From: Acidobacteriota bacterium
GTDB lineage: Bacteria; Acidobacteriota; Thermoanaerobaculia; Multivoradales; SZUA-115
Length of the DNA stretch: 44,741 nt
Reading direction: 5' to 3'
Assembly (NCBI GenBank): GCA_024277255.1
Contig: JAJRVQ010000032.1
Location: forward strand, 1 to 44,741
The stretch's first letter is position 1. Each line of letters opens with the position of its first letter. The notes beneath the pieces were generated by a model, which did no database searches, was not told where the DNA came from, and saw only the letters and a list, made by a program, of their open reading frames with translations. The translations under genes and the position numbers were made by a program. This document shows positions 16,824 to 25,485 of this stretch, in pieces.

Positions 16824-17141
16824 ATGAAGGGTCAAGGAAGAATCATCATGCGACGCATTTATGGACTTTGCTTCTTGTTGCTGGGAGTGGCGCTGATTAC
16901 AGGTTGTGTTCCGGCGGCTTCCGAAGGTAGCGCCTATGCCGAGGGGGCCTTTCCTCCGACACTCAGCGACGAGGAGTACCACCAGAGAGACTGGACCCGC
17001 GATGACTGCTTGGTCTGTCACGAGTCCGGCCAACTTGGAGCGCCCGCCGTGGAGCATCAAGGCATGCCGGCCTACCAGAAAGATGCCAAGTGTCGCACTT
17101 GCCATGTGTTGATTCCCGGCTCGGTGGCCGAAAAGAAGTAG
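16824..17141 (+). CDS. napB: Small dihaem cytochrome c, NapB-like
   Basis: 105 residues from ATG 16824, preceded by GGGGAGGTGG at good spacing; ATG 16848 is an alternative. The signal peptide ends in ITGC, a lipobox, so it may be a lipoprotein. Two haem c sites are present: CLVCH (Cys62, Cys65, His66) and CRTCH (Cys90, Cys93, His94). Size and haem spacing fit NapB, the electron donor to NapA. It lies between napA and napG, 18 bp after napA. Confidence 0.85.
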   Translation: MKGQGRIIMRRIYGLCFLLLGVALITGCVPAASEGSAYAEGAFPPTLSDEEYHQRDWTRDDCLVCHESGQLGAPAVEHQGMPAYQKDAKCRTCHVLIPGSVAEKK

Positions 17142-17166
17142 GCCGGCCGGGGGGAGTTCGCTCGCC

Positions 17167-17799
17167 ATGACAGAGACGAAGACCACTCGGCGCAACCTTC
17201 TGGCCACGGCCGGTATCGCGGTCGGAAGTTGGCTGGGGGACTTCGCACTCGCCGCCGCCCCGAGGCCGACGGAAGCGGTTCGCTTGCGTCCGCCCGGGGC
17301 GGTCGAAGAGAACCGATTTCTGTCGGTCTGCACGCGGTGCGCCCTGTGCGTTGAAGCCTGTCCTCCACAAGCGCTCAGCCTCGCCGGTCCGGCCGGCGGT
17401 ACCGCCGTCGGCACGCCCTTCTTTCGCCCGCGAGAGACTTCCTGTGATCTGTGCAGTGGTTACGACACTCTCAAGTGCATCGACGCTTGCCCGACCGAGG
17501 CCCTTCTTCCACTCGCCCGTCCGCGTGACGTGCGCATCGGCACGGCGAGGATCGACACCGAGCGCTGCTTCGCCTGGACCGGTGTTTCCTGCCGCGCCTG
17601 CTGGCATGCCTGTCCGTTTCCCAATGAGGCGATCGTCTTCGACTTGCGCGGTCGCGCCGTGGTTGACGAGGAAGCCTGTGTCGGTTGTGGTCTCTGCGAG
17701 CATGCCTGTCTGACCGAACCCACTTCAATCGTCGTCGAAGCGCCGTCGCGCGCGCCTGCGGCCGTAACGCAAAGGGCGACCACTGCGTCGTCCGCCTGA
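17167..17799 (+). CDS. napG: Ferredoxin-type protein NapG
   Basis: 210-residue periplasmic iron-sulfur protein with a Tat signal (TTRRNLLATAGIAVG) and four [4Fe-4S] cysteine sets: 55/58/61/65, 93/96/104/108, 134/142/145/149 and 171/174/177/181. This is the NapG pattern. NapG works with NapH as a quinol dehydrogenase feeding NapA. It starts at ATG 17167 after GGGGGAG. The stop lies 2 bp before the napH start. Confidence 0.93.
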   Translation: MTETKTTRRNLLATAGIAVGSWLGDFALAAAPRPTEAVRLRPPGAVEENRFLSVCTRCALCVEACPPQALSLAGPAGGTAVGTPFFRPRETSCDLCSGYDTLKCIDACPTEALLPLARPRDVRIGTARIDTERCFAWTGVSCRACWHACPFPNEAIVFDLRGRAVVDEEACVGCGLCEHACLTEPTSIVVEAPSRAPAAVTQRATTASSA

Positions 17800-17801
17800 C
17801 C

Positions 17802-18695
17802 GTGGCCACGCGGTCTCGTCGCCATTTCTTCGCCTGGGCGCGCCGGCTGACGGCGGTCGCGGTCCTGCTGTTGATCGCCGCCGGTCTGCAACCGGGCTTT
17901 CACCTTTTCCGCGGGTCGCTCGCCGCTTCCGAGCTGTTCGGGACGGTGCCTCTGGCTGATCCACTTTCGGCGCTCGAGATCGTCTTGTCGTCGCGAACGC
18001 TGCCCTCCACCTTACTGCTGGGTGCAGCCCTGGTGGCTCTCATCTATGCCCTCCTGGGGCGGATCTTCTGCGGTTGGGTCTGCCCGTTGGGATTGGTCAC
18101 CGACTTGAACGATGTTCTGCGCCGCCGCATCGACAGGTGGCTGAGACGTCGCGGCCGTTCTCTGCCCGTGATCACCCTGCCGACGAGCATCAAGTACTGG
18201 GTCTTGGCTGGGTTTCTGCTCGCCTCGTTCCTCATTTCGTTACCGGTTTTCACCACTTTCAGCCCGATCAACTGGTTAGTCTGGGGGATCGTTTTTGGCC
18301 TGCCTTCGGCGCTGCTCGCCATCGCGGCGTGGCTCTTGCTGGAGCTTGTCTCACCCCGATTGTTCTGCCGCTCCCTGTGCCCGCTCGGGGCCTTGTACTC
18401 TCTGATCGGTCGATTCGGCCTTCTGCGCATCCGCATCAGCTCGCCCACCGCCTGCCGTCTGCAGTGCGCAGTCTGCGATGCCTGCTGTCCGATGGGCATC
18501 CATGTCATGGCCGACCACGCGACCTCCGGTCACGCGACGATCACCGATCCGGAGTGCACACGCTGCGGGGCTTGTGTCGACGTCTGCCCGGCCGAGGTGC
18601 TCTCGCTGGCCGGGACCTCATCCGGCATTCGAGGTGCCGCTGGGGTTGACCGGGTAAGCCCAGGCCGGGTTGACCGCCGGCCTTCGGCTGAGTAG
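17802..18695 (+). CDS. napH: Quinol dehydrogenase membrane subunit NapH
   Basis: 297 residues from GTG 17802, which begins 2 bp after the napG stop; a frame reaching 17685 would overlap napG and is rejected. At least four transmembrane helices are visible. There are two CxxxCP motifs (FCGWVCPLG and CRSLCPLG) and two C-terminal [4Fe-4S] sets (CRLQCAVCDACCP and CTRCGACVDVCP), the NapH/NosR/CcoG-like arrangement. NapH oxidises quinol and passes electrons to NapG. No napC tetrahaem gene is present, so NapGH is probably the only quinol route in this operon. Confidence 0.92.
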   Translation: MATRSRRHFFAWARRLTAVAVLLLIAAGLQPGFHLFRGSLAASELFGTVPLADPLSALEIVLSSRTLPSTLLLGAALVALIYALLGRIFCGWVCPLGLVTDLNDVLRRRIDRWLRRRGRSLPVITLPTSIKYWVLAGFLLASFLISLPVFTTFSPINWLVWGIVFGLPSALLAIAAWLLLELVSPRLFCRSLCPLGALYSLIGRFGLLRIRISSPTACRLQCAVCDACCPMGIHVMADHATSGHATITDPECTRCGACVDVCPAEVLSLAGTSSGIRGAAGVDRVSPGRVDRRPSAE

Positions 18696-18718
18696 TCTTC
18701 CGCCCTTGCGCCTGATTC

Positions 18719-18727
18719 TGCTAGGAT
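18719..18727 (+). promoter_or_regulatory. Possible extended -10 promoter for rpmH-rnpA
   Basis: TGCTAGGAT, an extended -10 (TGn plus TAGGAT, 4 of 6 matches), about 90 bp before rpmH in the napH-rpmH gap. No convincing -35 is present. Read by eye. Confidence 0.3.
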
Positions 18728-18817
18728 CTCAGGTCGCCGCCGCGGCAGCCTGCCCCGGCGCTCCCTTTGGACAACTAACGCAACTCGCTGCGGCGAGCTA
18801 CGAAGAGGCGAACGATC

Positions 18818-18952
18818 GTGAAGAGGACTTTCCAGCCGAACAACCGGCGCCGCAAGAAGAAGCACGGCTTCCGTTTGCGGATGCGAACCAAACAGGGGCG
18901 GGCGATTCTCAACCGCCGCCGGGCAAAAGGGCGCAAGCGCCTGAGTGTCTGA
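18818..18952 (+). CDS. rpmH: 50S ribosomal protein bL34
   Basis: 44-residue ribosomal protein starting at GTG 18818: [19 protein letters not shown]..., ending KGRKRLSV. The family pattern of MKRTFQPxxxRRxxxHGFRxRM...GR.vl..RR.KGR..L is complete. GAAGAGG lies upstream. It overlaps rnpA by 8 bp. The gene is short and highly basic. Confidence 0.98.
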   Translation: MKRTFQPNNRRRKKKHGFRLRMRTKQGRAILNRRRAKGRKRLSV

Positions 18953-19355
18953 TCCGCTTAGCCCGCATCGAACATCGAGCGGCCACCGGCTGCTCAAGTC
19001 TGAAAAGCTGAAGCGGCGGACCGATTTCGTTCGTTGCTACAAGTCAGGCCGGCGGCAACACGGGCCGTTACTGAACCTGCACTACGCACCGAACGACCAG
19101 CGTTGCCCACGCATCGGCATCACCGCCAGTCGCAAAGTAGGACCCGCGGTTGTTCGTCATCGATTAAAACGGAGAATACGGGAGATCTATCGCCAATGGG
19201 ACGACAGAGGGCTCCTGGCGCCGGTCGACCTGGTCTTCCACCTCAAGCCGGGTGCGGCGACAAGCAGCTTTCCGGCGCTACGCTCGGAAGTGGAGCGCTT
19301 GTTGCGGCACTTACGCCGGCCACGGGCCAGTCGCTCCCGGTCCGGGTTCTCGTAG
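18945..19355 (+). CDS. rnpA: Ribonuclease P protein component
   Basis: 136-residue basic protein that helps RNase P RNA cut tRNA leaders. The signature [18 protein letters not shown] and [11 protein letters not shown] are clear. It starts at GTG 18945 inside the rpmH 3' end, the usual rpmH-rnpA coupling. yidD begins just after its stop. Confidence 0.95.
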   Translation: MSDPLSPHRTSSGHRLLKSEKLKRRTDFVRCYKSGRRQHGPLLNLHYAPNDQRCPRIGITASRKVGPAVVRHRLKRRIREIYRQWDDRGLLAPVDLVFHLKPGAATSSFPALRSEVERLLRHLRRPRASRSRSGFS

Positions 19356-19357
19356 CG

Positions 19358-19543
19358 TTGCTGAAAGGATACAAGCGGTGGCTGTCGCCCCTGCTGCCTA
19401 GAGCGTGCCGGTTTACCCCGACCTGCTCGGAATATGCGCGGCTAGCGATTCTCAAACATGGCGCCGTCCGCGGCACCTTCTTGGCCACCGGCCGGGTTCT
19501 GCGCTGCCAGCCATTTCATCCCGGCGGTGTCGATCTTCCGTAA
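19358..19543 (+). CDS. yidD: Membrane protein insertion efficiency factor YidD
   Basis: YidD signature motifs CRFTPTCSEYA and RCQPFHPGGVDLP are present. The best start is TTG 19358, 2 bp after the rnpA stop, giving 61 residues (MLKGYKRWLSPLLP...), slightly short for the family. The frame is open further upstream but overlaps rnpA and offers no good start. The protein is a small membrane-associated helper of YidC-dependent insertion. Neighbours rnpA and yidC confirm the call. Confidence 0.88.
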   Translation: MLKGYKRWLSPLLPRACRFTPTCSEYARLAILKHGAVRGTFLATGRVLRCQPFHPGGVDLP

Positions 19544-19594
19544 GCCGCCCGATAGCCAGGCTCCATAGCCTCCCAGGTCTCGAAAGGAACTATC

Positions 19595-21397
19595 TTGGAT
19601 AACCGTCGGCTCTTGCTTGCCGTGATTCTCTCAATGGGAGTGCTCTTCTCCTGGAGCTACTTCTTCGCGCCCGATCCGCCGCCCGTTGAGCAAGCGGCGA
19701 AGCCCGAAGAGAGCACGGAGAACCCGGCGCCATCCGCGCAGGCCGTGTCGGCAAGCGAGGAGGCTGCGCAGGTCGAACAGAGAGCGAGCGCAGAGACGGT
19801 CGCGGATGAGGGTGCCGAAGAGGCAGCCGTTGAGACTGTGCCGGTCGGCGCATCGAGAGAAGAGCGCATCACCATCGAGACGGATCTGGCGCAGATCGAA
19901 CTCAGCAACCGCGGTGCACAGATCGTCGCCTACCGGTTGTTGGATCACCGCCAGTCGAAGGACGGCGAGGTGATGGACCTGGTGCGCAAGCGGTCGGACA
20001 ATCTGTATCCCTTTGGTCTGACCGGGATCGACGGAGAGAGCCTGGCCTTGAACGAGGTGCTCTTCGAAGTTGAACGGCGGGCTGAGAAGGAGCTGGTCTT
20101 TCGTTACAGCGGCCCGCAGGGCACGGCCGAGAAGCATTTTCGATTCGTCGACGGCGGCGCCTTCGAGGTTTCGATCGAGGTCGAGGGGCGTGACTACGGA
20201 GTCTTCATGGGTCCCGGGGTACGCAATCCGCCGGCAGCGGAGACCAGCAACCGCTTCTTCCTGCGCTCCGCCGTCTATATGTCAGCGGATGATTTCGAAA
20301 GGCTGTCGTCGCGCAAGGTGAGTCCCGGCGAGACCGTGCCGACGGGCGACTTGGCCTGGGTCGGCCTGGATGACACCTACTTCTTGACCGTGGTGATGCC
20401 AAGTTCACCCCTGCGTCAAGTTTCGGTAGACCCGGTGCTGATCGATCCGGGACTGCTCGACCCGGAGTTGACCGATTCTGCGGTGGAGAGTCAGAGGGGC
20501 AGCCTGGAGCGTGTTTTGCCGGGAATGTCCATTCCCGAGGAGCGCAAGAAAGAGCCCCACGAACTGGCTTTGCGCCTGATGCCCCTTGGCGAGAGAATGG
20601 AGCTGCGCGCCTACTGGGGATCCAAGACCTATGATCGCCTCTTGTCCTTCGACCAGGGGCTGGAGCAGACGGTCAACCTCGGCATCTTCCGCCCGCTAGC
20701 CCGCTTCTTCATGTTGGGGCTGCAGTGGATCTACACCAACGTGGTTCACAACTATGGGTGGGCGATCATTTTGATGACCCTGGCCATCAAGATCGCACTA
20801 CTACCGATCACCTTGAAGCACGGTGCATCGATGAAGAAGATGCAGGCCCTGAACCCAAAGATCCAGGCCATCCGGCAGAGCTGGGCCGGGAAGTTGAAAG
20901 ACAAGCAGGGTCGCCCTAATCTAGAAGCGCAGCGCAAGATGAACGAAGAGGTGATGGGAACCTACCGCGCGGCAGGGGTCAATCCCGCCGGAGGTTGCTT
21001 GCCGATGCTGCTGCAAATCCCGGTGTTCTTTGCCTTCTACAAGATCTTGTACGGTTCCGTAGAGCTGAGGCATGCACCGTGGGCGTTGTGGATTCACGAC
21101 CTATCGGCGAAGGATCCGTTGTTCATTCTGCCGATCGTGATGGGAGCCAGCCAGCTCATTCAGCAGCGCTTGATGCCCGCTCCGGCCGGTAACCCGATGC
21201 AGCGCCGAATGATGGCGATGATGCCGGTGGTGTTCACCTTCTTTTTCATGAAATTCCCTGCTGGGCTAGTGATCTATTGGCTGACCAGCAACTTGGCCAC
21301 AATTATCCAGCAGACGGTCTACAATCGCCTGCGTAAGACCGATTCTCCGCAAGAGCCCAGCGGCAAGAAAGCCCATAACAAGGGCGCCAAGGCCTGA
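19595..21397 (+). CDS. yidC: Membrane protein insertase YidC
   Basis: 600-residue inner-membrane insertase of the Gram-negative type. It has an N-terminal transmembrane helix (LLLAVILSMGVLFSWSYFF), an acidic low-complexity spacer (about 28-90), a large periplasmic beta domain (about 90-350) and the C-terminal Oxa1 core with five helices (about 365-580; motifs AIILMTLAIKIALLPITLK, NPAGGCLPMLLQIPVF). The tail is basic. TTG 19595 follows GAAAGGAAC. The long periplasmic domain indicates an outer-membrane-bearing bacterium. It is followed by jag. Confidence 0.97.
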   Translation: MDNRRLLLAVILSMGVLFSWSYFFAPDPPPVEQAAKPEESTENPAPSAQAVSASEEAAQVEQRASAETVADEGAEEAAVETVPVGASREERITIETDLAQIELSNRGAQIVAYRLLDHRQSKDGEVMDLVRKRSDNLYPFGLTGIDGESLALNEVLFEVERRAEKELVFRYSGPQGTAEKHFRFVDGGAFEVSIEVEGRDYGVFMGPGVRNPPAAETSNRFFLRSAVYMSADDFERLSSRKVSPGETVPTGDLAWVGLDDTYFLTVVMPSSPLRQVSVDPVLIDPGLLDPELTDSAVESQRGSLERVLPGMSIPEERKKEPHELALRLMPLGERMELRAYWGSKTYDRLLSFDQGLEQTVNLGIFRPLARFFMLGLQWIYTNVVHNYGWAIILMTLAIKIALLPITLKHGASMKKMQALNPKIQAIRQSWAGKLKDKQGRPNLEAQRKMNEEVMGTYRAAGVNPAGGCLPMLLQIPVFFAFYKILYGSVELRHAPWALWIHDLSAKDPLFILPIVMGASQLIQQRLMPAPAGNPMQRRMMAMMPVVFTFFFMKFPAGLVIYWLTSNLATIIQQTVYNRLRKTDSPQEPSGKKAHNKGAKA

Positions 21398-21425
21398 CGG
21401 CTCCCCAGTCAACGAGGACCTCTGT

Positions 21426-22526
21426 ATGAGTACGAAACGACGTTTTTTCTCCGGTAAGACGGTCGACCAAGCACTGTTGATGGCGGCCTCTCATTACAAG
21501 CTGGAGCCGAACCAAATTGGCTATCGCGAGCGCGAGAAGAGACGCGGTGTGGCCAAGTCACGAAAGGCCGTTGTCATTGAGGTGGACCCGGACAACCTGA
21601 GCGTGGCGCCAGGTTCACCGGCCCCGGTGGTCGAGGAGCGAACCGCAGAGCCGACCACCCCGCTTCCGTCAGCCGAGATGGAGGTGCACGAGGAAGAGAA
21701 GGAGACCCCGCTTGAACAGCCGTGGACCGTAGAGGCCGCGCCCGCGGAGCCCGCAGAATCCACCGAACCGGCCGAACTCAGCGAAGAGCCGATGGCGGAG
21801 GCCCCGGCGGTGGCGACAGAGAGTTCCGATGTCGGCGAGGATGTCGCGGTGGATGTCGCGATAGAAGGCGCAGTGGATTTCACCGCAGAGGACGGAATGA
21901 TCACCCTGCCCGAGGCATCTGCAGCGAGTGGCCCGCCGGTGAGTGCTCCTCCTGGCCTCGCCACACCACCGCCAGCGAGGGTAGAGGATGACGAAAGGCC
22001 GCCGGCCCCACGCCGCCGCCGCTCCCGCCGGCGTTCTGCATCAAGATCGAAGGACGAGGATCACCCGAAGGCCAGCCAGGAAGAGGTCTTCGCCGCGGCG
22101 CGAGAGAATGTTGCCCTGTTGATTCGACTGGCGGGACTCGAACTGAGTGTCGAGGTCAGCGAAGGAGATGAGCGGCTCGAGATCGATCTTTCCGGCCCCG
22201 ATATCGAAGACGCCCTGGCTGAGGATGGAGAGGTCTTGGAGGCCGTCGAATATCTGACGCCGCGCATGATGCGCGCCTCCTTGGGTTACTTGGTTCCTTG
22301 CCGCGTAGACGGAGACGGTTTCCGCCAGGAGCGCGACGAGGAGCTAGTTCGCCTGGCGAAGAGTATGGCCACGAAGGTCCGGGAAAGTGGCCGCTCAAAG
22401 ACGCTGGAGCCGATGAATCCCGCGGACCGCCGGCTGATCCATGTTTCACTAGCTGAGGAGCCGGGCGTGGTCACCGAGAGCGTCGGTGACGGTTTCTTCA
22501 AGCGGGTATCGATCCGCCCAGAGTAA
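21426..22526 (+). CDS. jag: Jag/KhpB-type RNA-binding protein
   Basis: 366 residues. The N-terminal Jag-N domain begins MSTKRRFFSGKTVDQALLMA. A long acidic Pro/Glu/Ala-rich linker (about 60-185) and a basic patch (APRRRRSRRRSASRS) follow. A KH-like domain (about 215-285) and an R3H domain with the RxxxH motif in ADRRLIHVSLAEE end the protein. KhpB/EloR proteins bind RNA and affect cell elongation in firmicutes; the role here is inferred from yidC linkage. The linker is longer than usual. Its stop lies 17 bp before the first parS site. Confidence 0.92.
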   Translation: MSTKRRFFSGKTVDQALLMAASHYKLEPNQIGYREREKRRGVAKSRKAVVIEVDPDNLSVAPGSPAPVVEERTAEPTTPLPSAEMEVHEEEKETPLEQPWTVEAAPAEPAESTEPAELSEEPMAEAPAVATESSDVGEDVAVDVAIEGAVDFTAEDGMITLPEASAASGPPVSAPPGLATPPPARVEDDERPPAPRRRRSRRRSASRSKDEDHPKASQEEVFAAARENVALLIRLAGLELSVEVSEGDERLEIDLSGPDIEDALAEDGEVLEAVEYLTPRMMRASLGYLVPCRVDGDGFRQERDEELVRLAKSMATKVRESGRSKTLEPMNPADRRLIHVSLAEEPGVVTESVGDGFFKRVSIRPE

Positions 22527-22542
22527 AGGCCGGAAATGCGGG

Positions 22543-22558
22543 TGTTTCACGTGAAACA
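22543..22558. promoter_or_regulatory. parS centromere site 1
   Basis: TGTTTCACGTGAAACA, a perfect 16-bp match to the bacterial parS consensus and fully palindromic. It lies between jag and rsmG, 0.8 kb upstream of parA. ParB loads here and spreads to make the segregation complex. Confidence 0.95.
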
Positions 22559-22579
22559 CCCGGAGAGAGTTGCCGTGAT

Positions 22580-22595
22580 GGTTTCACGTGAAACA
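22580..22595. promoter_or_regulatory. parS centromere site 2
   Basis: GGTTTCACGTGAAACA, 15 of 16 matches to parS (first base differs). It is 21 bp from the first site and inside the rsmG leader, so ParB binding could affect rsmG-parAB transcription. Confidence 0.9.
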
Positions 22596-22624
22596 GGGTG
22601 CGTTGTCGAAGCGCCTCCGTCATC

Positions 22625-23305
22625 ATGAAGGCAGGTCCGAACCTCGCGGAGCTGAGCGCGGCCGATTTGGCCAAAGCGTTCGCCGGAGTCTCCCCGGTGC
22701 CACTCGGGGAGCGAACTCTCGAAGTGCTTGCGGTTCACTATCGAGAACTGCAACGGTGGAATCGATCCCTGTCGCTCATCGGGCCCGGTACGGTTACAGC
22801 GGTGATAGAACGACACTACGGTGAGGCGCTTGCCGCGTTGCCGTGGATCGACCGGACTTGGACCCAGTTGGTCGATGTGGGCTCCGGCGGAGGGTTCCCG
22901 GGCCTTGTGTTGGCGGCGGCAGTTCCGGCTCTTCGGGCTACGCTGGTCGAACCCAGAGGGCGAAAATGGACCTTTCTGCAGTCGGTAGCTCGCAAGGCTT
23001 CTTTGCCCTGTCGATGCCTCGATGCTAGAGTCGACGCCCCCTTGCCCCCGGGCCTACCGGAACAGATCGATCTCGTGACCGTTCGCGCTCTGAAACTGCC
23101 GGTGGCAACGCTAGAGGCTCTGGCGCGGCGGCTTTCTCCCGGCGGACGGATCTTTCTCTGGGTTGGCCAAGAAGTGCCCGCTTTGCCGGAGTGTCTGATC
23201 GTCGATGCGGAGGTGAAGCTGCGAGGGGGCGAATCTCGCCGAATCCACTCCTACCGTCTCGCGGAATCGTTGGGTCACGAAGCTCTCGCCGGGCAAAGCC
23301 CTTAA
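22625..23305 (+). CDS. rsmG: 16S rRNA (guanine527-N7)-methyltransferase RsmG
   Basis: 226-residue SAM-dependent methyltransferase (GidB) that methylates G527 of 16S rRNA. The SAM motif VDVGSGGGFPGLVLA and the downstream VEPRGRKWTFLQSVA are typical. ATG 22625 is preferred to an in-frame GTG at 22598, which overlaps the edge of parS2. It heads rsmG-parA-parB. Confidence 0.95.
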   Translation: MKAGPNLAELSAADLAKAFAGVSPVPLGERTLEVLAVHYRELQRWNRSLSLIGPGTVTAVIERHYGEALAALPWIDRTWTQLVDVGSGGGFPGLVLAAAVPALRATLVEPRGRKWTFLQSVARKASLPCRCLDARVDAPLPPGLPEQIDLVTVRALKLPVATLEALARRLSPGGRIFLWVGQEVPALPECLIVDAEVKLRGGESRRIHSYRLAESLGHEALAGQSP

Positions 23306-23346
23306 CCAGAACAGCCCTTAACCGCAACAGAAGGGGTCGCTGAATC

Positions 23347-24105
23347 TTGGGAATCGCACTCGCAATCGCCAATCAGAAGGGCGGGGTCGGTAAGACGACG
23401 ACCGCGATCAACCTCGGTGCAGCGTTGGCCGCACTCGAGAGGAAGGTGCTGCTGATCGACTGCGATCCGCAGGGCAACGCCACGCGGGGGCTGGGCTGTG
23501 AGGCTACCGACCCCCACCTCTACCATGTGCTGAGCCGTGAATGCACGTTGGCGGAGGTGATTAGTCCCAGCGGCTTTCCTTTTCTCGATCTGGTACCGAC
23601 AAACAGAGATCTCATCGGTATCGAGGTCGAGTTTGTGGGCCGGGAAGGCTGGGAGGCAACGTTGCGGGAGGCAGTGGAGACCATCAAGGACAGCTATGAC
23701 GTGGTGCTCTTCGACTGCCCGCCGTCGCTGGGCCATCTGACGGTCGGCGCGCTGACCGCGGCGGATGGTGTCCTGGTTCCTCTGCAGTGCGAGTACTTCG
23801 CCCTCGAAGGGATCAGCGAGCTGGTCGCCACTGTGCGCCGCGTGCAGCAAGGTCTCAATCGCGCGCTGGATATCTCGGGGATTCTCTTGACCATGTACGA
23901 CGACCGCACCAATCTCAGCAAGGACGTGGTGGACGAGATCCGCGGCCATTTTGCCGACAAAGTCTTCGATACCGTCGTGCCGCGCAACATCCGCCTCGCC
24001 GAAGCGCCGAGCCATGGGATCTCGGTCCTGCAATATGACATCCGCTGCCGGGGTGCGGAGGCCTACCTCGATCTGGCACGCGAGTTCCTGGGACGCGCGG
24101 CATGA
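23347..24105 (+). CDS. parA: Chromosome partitioning ATPase ParA (Soj)
   Basis: 252-residue ParA/MinD-type ATPase with the deviant Walker A KGGVGKTTTAINLG (about residues 10-23), DCDPQGNATRGLG and Walker B VVLFDCPPSLG. It lacks the N-terminal HTH of plasmid ParA, so it is a chromosomal (Soj) type. TTG 23347 is the start. It overlaps parB by 4 bp (ATGA). It moves ParB-parS complexes along the nucleoid. Confidence 0.97.
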   Translation: MGIALAIANQKGGVGKTTTAINLGAALAALERKVLLIDCDPQGNATRGLGCEATDPHLYHVLSRECTLAEVISPSGFPFLDLVPTNRDLIGIEVEFVGREGWEATLREAVETIKDSYDVVLFDCPPSLGHLTVGALTAADGVLVPLQCEYFALEGISELVATVRRVQQGLNRALDISGILLTMYDDRTNLSKDVVDEIRGHFADKVFDTVVPRNIRLAEAPSHGISVLQYDIRCRGAEAYLDLAREFLGRAA

Positions 24106-24977
24106 GTCGCAAGCGTGGCCTGGGACGTGGGCTGGATGCGCTACTCCCGAAGTCCGCCCCGCCGGCTGCTCCGGCCAGCCCAACGAGCTTGCTCATCAGC
24201 CAGCTCGAACCCAACCAACAACAGCCCCGCGAGCGTTTCGACGAAGAAGCCTTGGCGGAGTTGGCGGAATCGATTCGAGCCAAGGGGTTGATCCAACCTC
24301 TGATCGTAACCCCGGCCAGCAATGGTCGCTTCACCATCGTAGCCGGGGAGCGGCGATGGAGAGCCGCGAGCCAAGCGGGGTTGGCGGAAGTTCCCGTCGT
24401 TGTGCGCCAGGTCGTGGACGATCAGGATCTCTTGGAGTTGGCGCTGGTCGAGAACCTGCAACGCAGTGACCTCGATCCGGTGGAAGAGGCGGTCGCCTAC
24501 AAGACCCTGCACGATGAGTTTGGTCTTTCGCAGCAGCAGATCGGCACCAGAGTGGGCAAGAGCCGGCCGGCGATCGCCAACGCCCTGCGTTTACTCAATC
24601 TGCCGGAGGCCGTCTTGGAGATGCTGCGCAACGGTGAACTCTCCGCAGGGCAAGCGCGCCCGCTGTTGGCCCTTGGCAGCGCCGACGAGCAGCTGCGCTT
24701 GGCCCGTGACGCAGCCCGTAAATCATTGACAGCGCGGGACTTAGAGATCATGGTGACCTCCGGGAACAGGCCGCGCAAGAAGAAGGTAGCCAGTCCGCAG
24801 GAGGCTCATGCGGCGGCGGCTGCCGAAAGGCTGACTCAGTGTTTGCACACCAGGGTCGAGATTCTCCGCAAAGGCCGCGGCGGCCAGGTTCGCGTTCATT
24901 TCCACTCGGAAGAGGAGCTGATGCGAATCTATGATCTGATGGTGGGCCGAGGCGGCGGGCAGAGCGAGCGAAACTGA
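24102..24977 (+). CDS. parB: Chromosome partitioning protein ParB (Spo0J)
   Basis: 291 residues. The N-terminal CTPase domain carries GERRWRAASQAGL and VENLQRSDLDPVEEA. The HTH LSQQQIGTRVGKSRPAIAN reads parS. A C-terminal dimer domain follows a linker. ATG 24102 overlaps the parA stop. Its target sites lie 1.5 kb upstream. Confidence 0.97.
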   Translation: MSRKRGLGRGLDALLPKSAPPAAPASPTSLLISQLEPNQQQPRERFDEEALAELAESIRAKGLIQPLIVTPASNGRFTIVAGERRWRAASQAGLAEVPVVVRQVVDDQDLLELALVENLQRSDLDPVEEAVAYKTLHDEFGLSQQQIGTRVGKSRPAIANALRLLNLPEAVLEMLRNGELSAGQARPLLALGSADEQLRLARDAARKSLTARDLEIMVTSGNRPRKKKVASPQEAHAAAAAERLTQCLHTRVEILRKGRGGQVRVHFHSEEELMRIYDLMVGRGGGQSERN

Positions 24978-24999
24978 GAGCGATTACGGGAGCCGAGCG

Positions 25000-25479
25000 A
25001 TGATCTTCAAGGGTGACAGCGACGACAGCGGTCCAGGCGGAGACCTGAATGGATTCGTCGATCGCGGCAGCCAGCTGCAGGGCGAGCTGCGTTTCGAGAA
25101 CTCATTCCGAGTCGATGGCAAGGTGACGGGCAACATCGTCTCTTCCGGTGATTTGGTCGTCGGCAACGGTGGTGAGATCGACGCCGATGTGCAGGTGGGG
25201 CGGATCTTCGTCAACGGCGTCGTCCGCGGGAGCGTCAAGGCGAGCAAGCAGGTGCAGATCGCCGCAGGCGGGAAGGTCTTTGCCGACCTCGAAACGCCGT
25301 CGCTGGTGATCGATGGCGGCGCTCACTTCGAAGGTCATTGCTCGATGCCTCGTCCGCAAGGTATGAGCGCGACGACTGCCAAGAGCAGCGCCGCCAAGAA
25401 ACCGATGCAAGCCACGGAGCAACGCCGCGCCGGGGGAGGGCCTCAACTGGTCTCCTCGCGTCCGGTGAATAAAGGATAG
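25000..25479 (+). CDS. Bactofilin
   Basis: 159-residue beta-helical cytoskeletal protein (bactofilin/DUF583). The repeats G(x)LRFENSFRVDGKVTGNI, GDLVVGNGGEIDADVQVG and ASKQVQIAAGGKVFADLETP follow the family pattern, with a disordered basic C-terminal tail. Bactofilins polymerise without nucleotide and position cell-envelope or chromosome machinery. It lies 22 bp after parB, an arrangement seen in myxobacteria, where bactofilins hold the ParABS complex. Here the same role is an inference. Confidence 0.93.
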   Translation: MIFKGDSDDSGPGGDLNGFVDRGSQLQGELRFENSFRVDGKVTGNIVSSGDLVVGNGGEIDADVQVGRIFVNGVVRGSVKASKQVQIAAGGKVFADLETPSLVIDGGAHFEGHCSMPRPQGMSATTAKSSAAKKPMQATEQRRAGGGPQLVSSRPVNKG

Positions 25480-25485
25480 CTGGTT

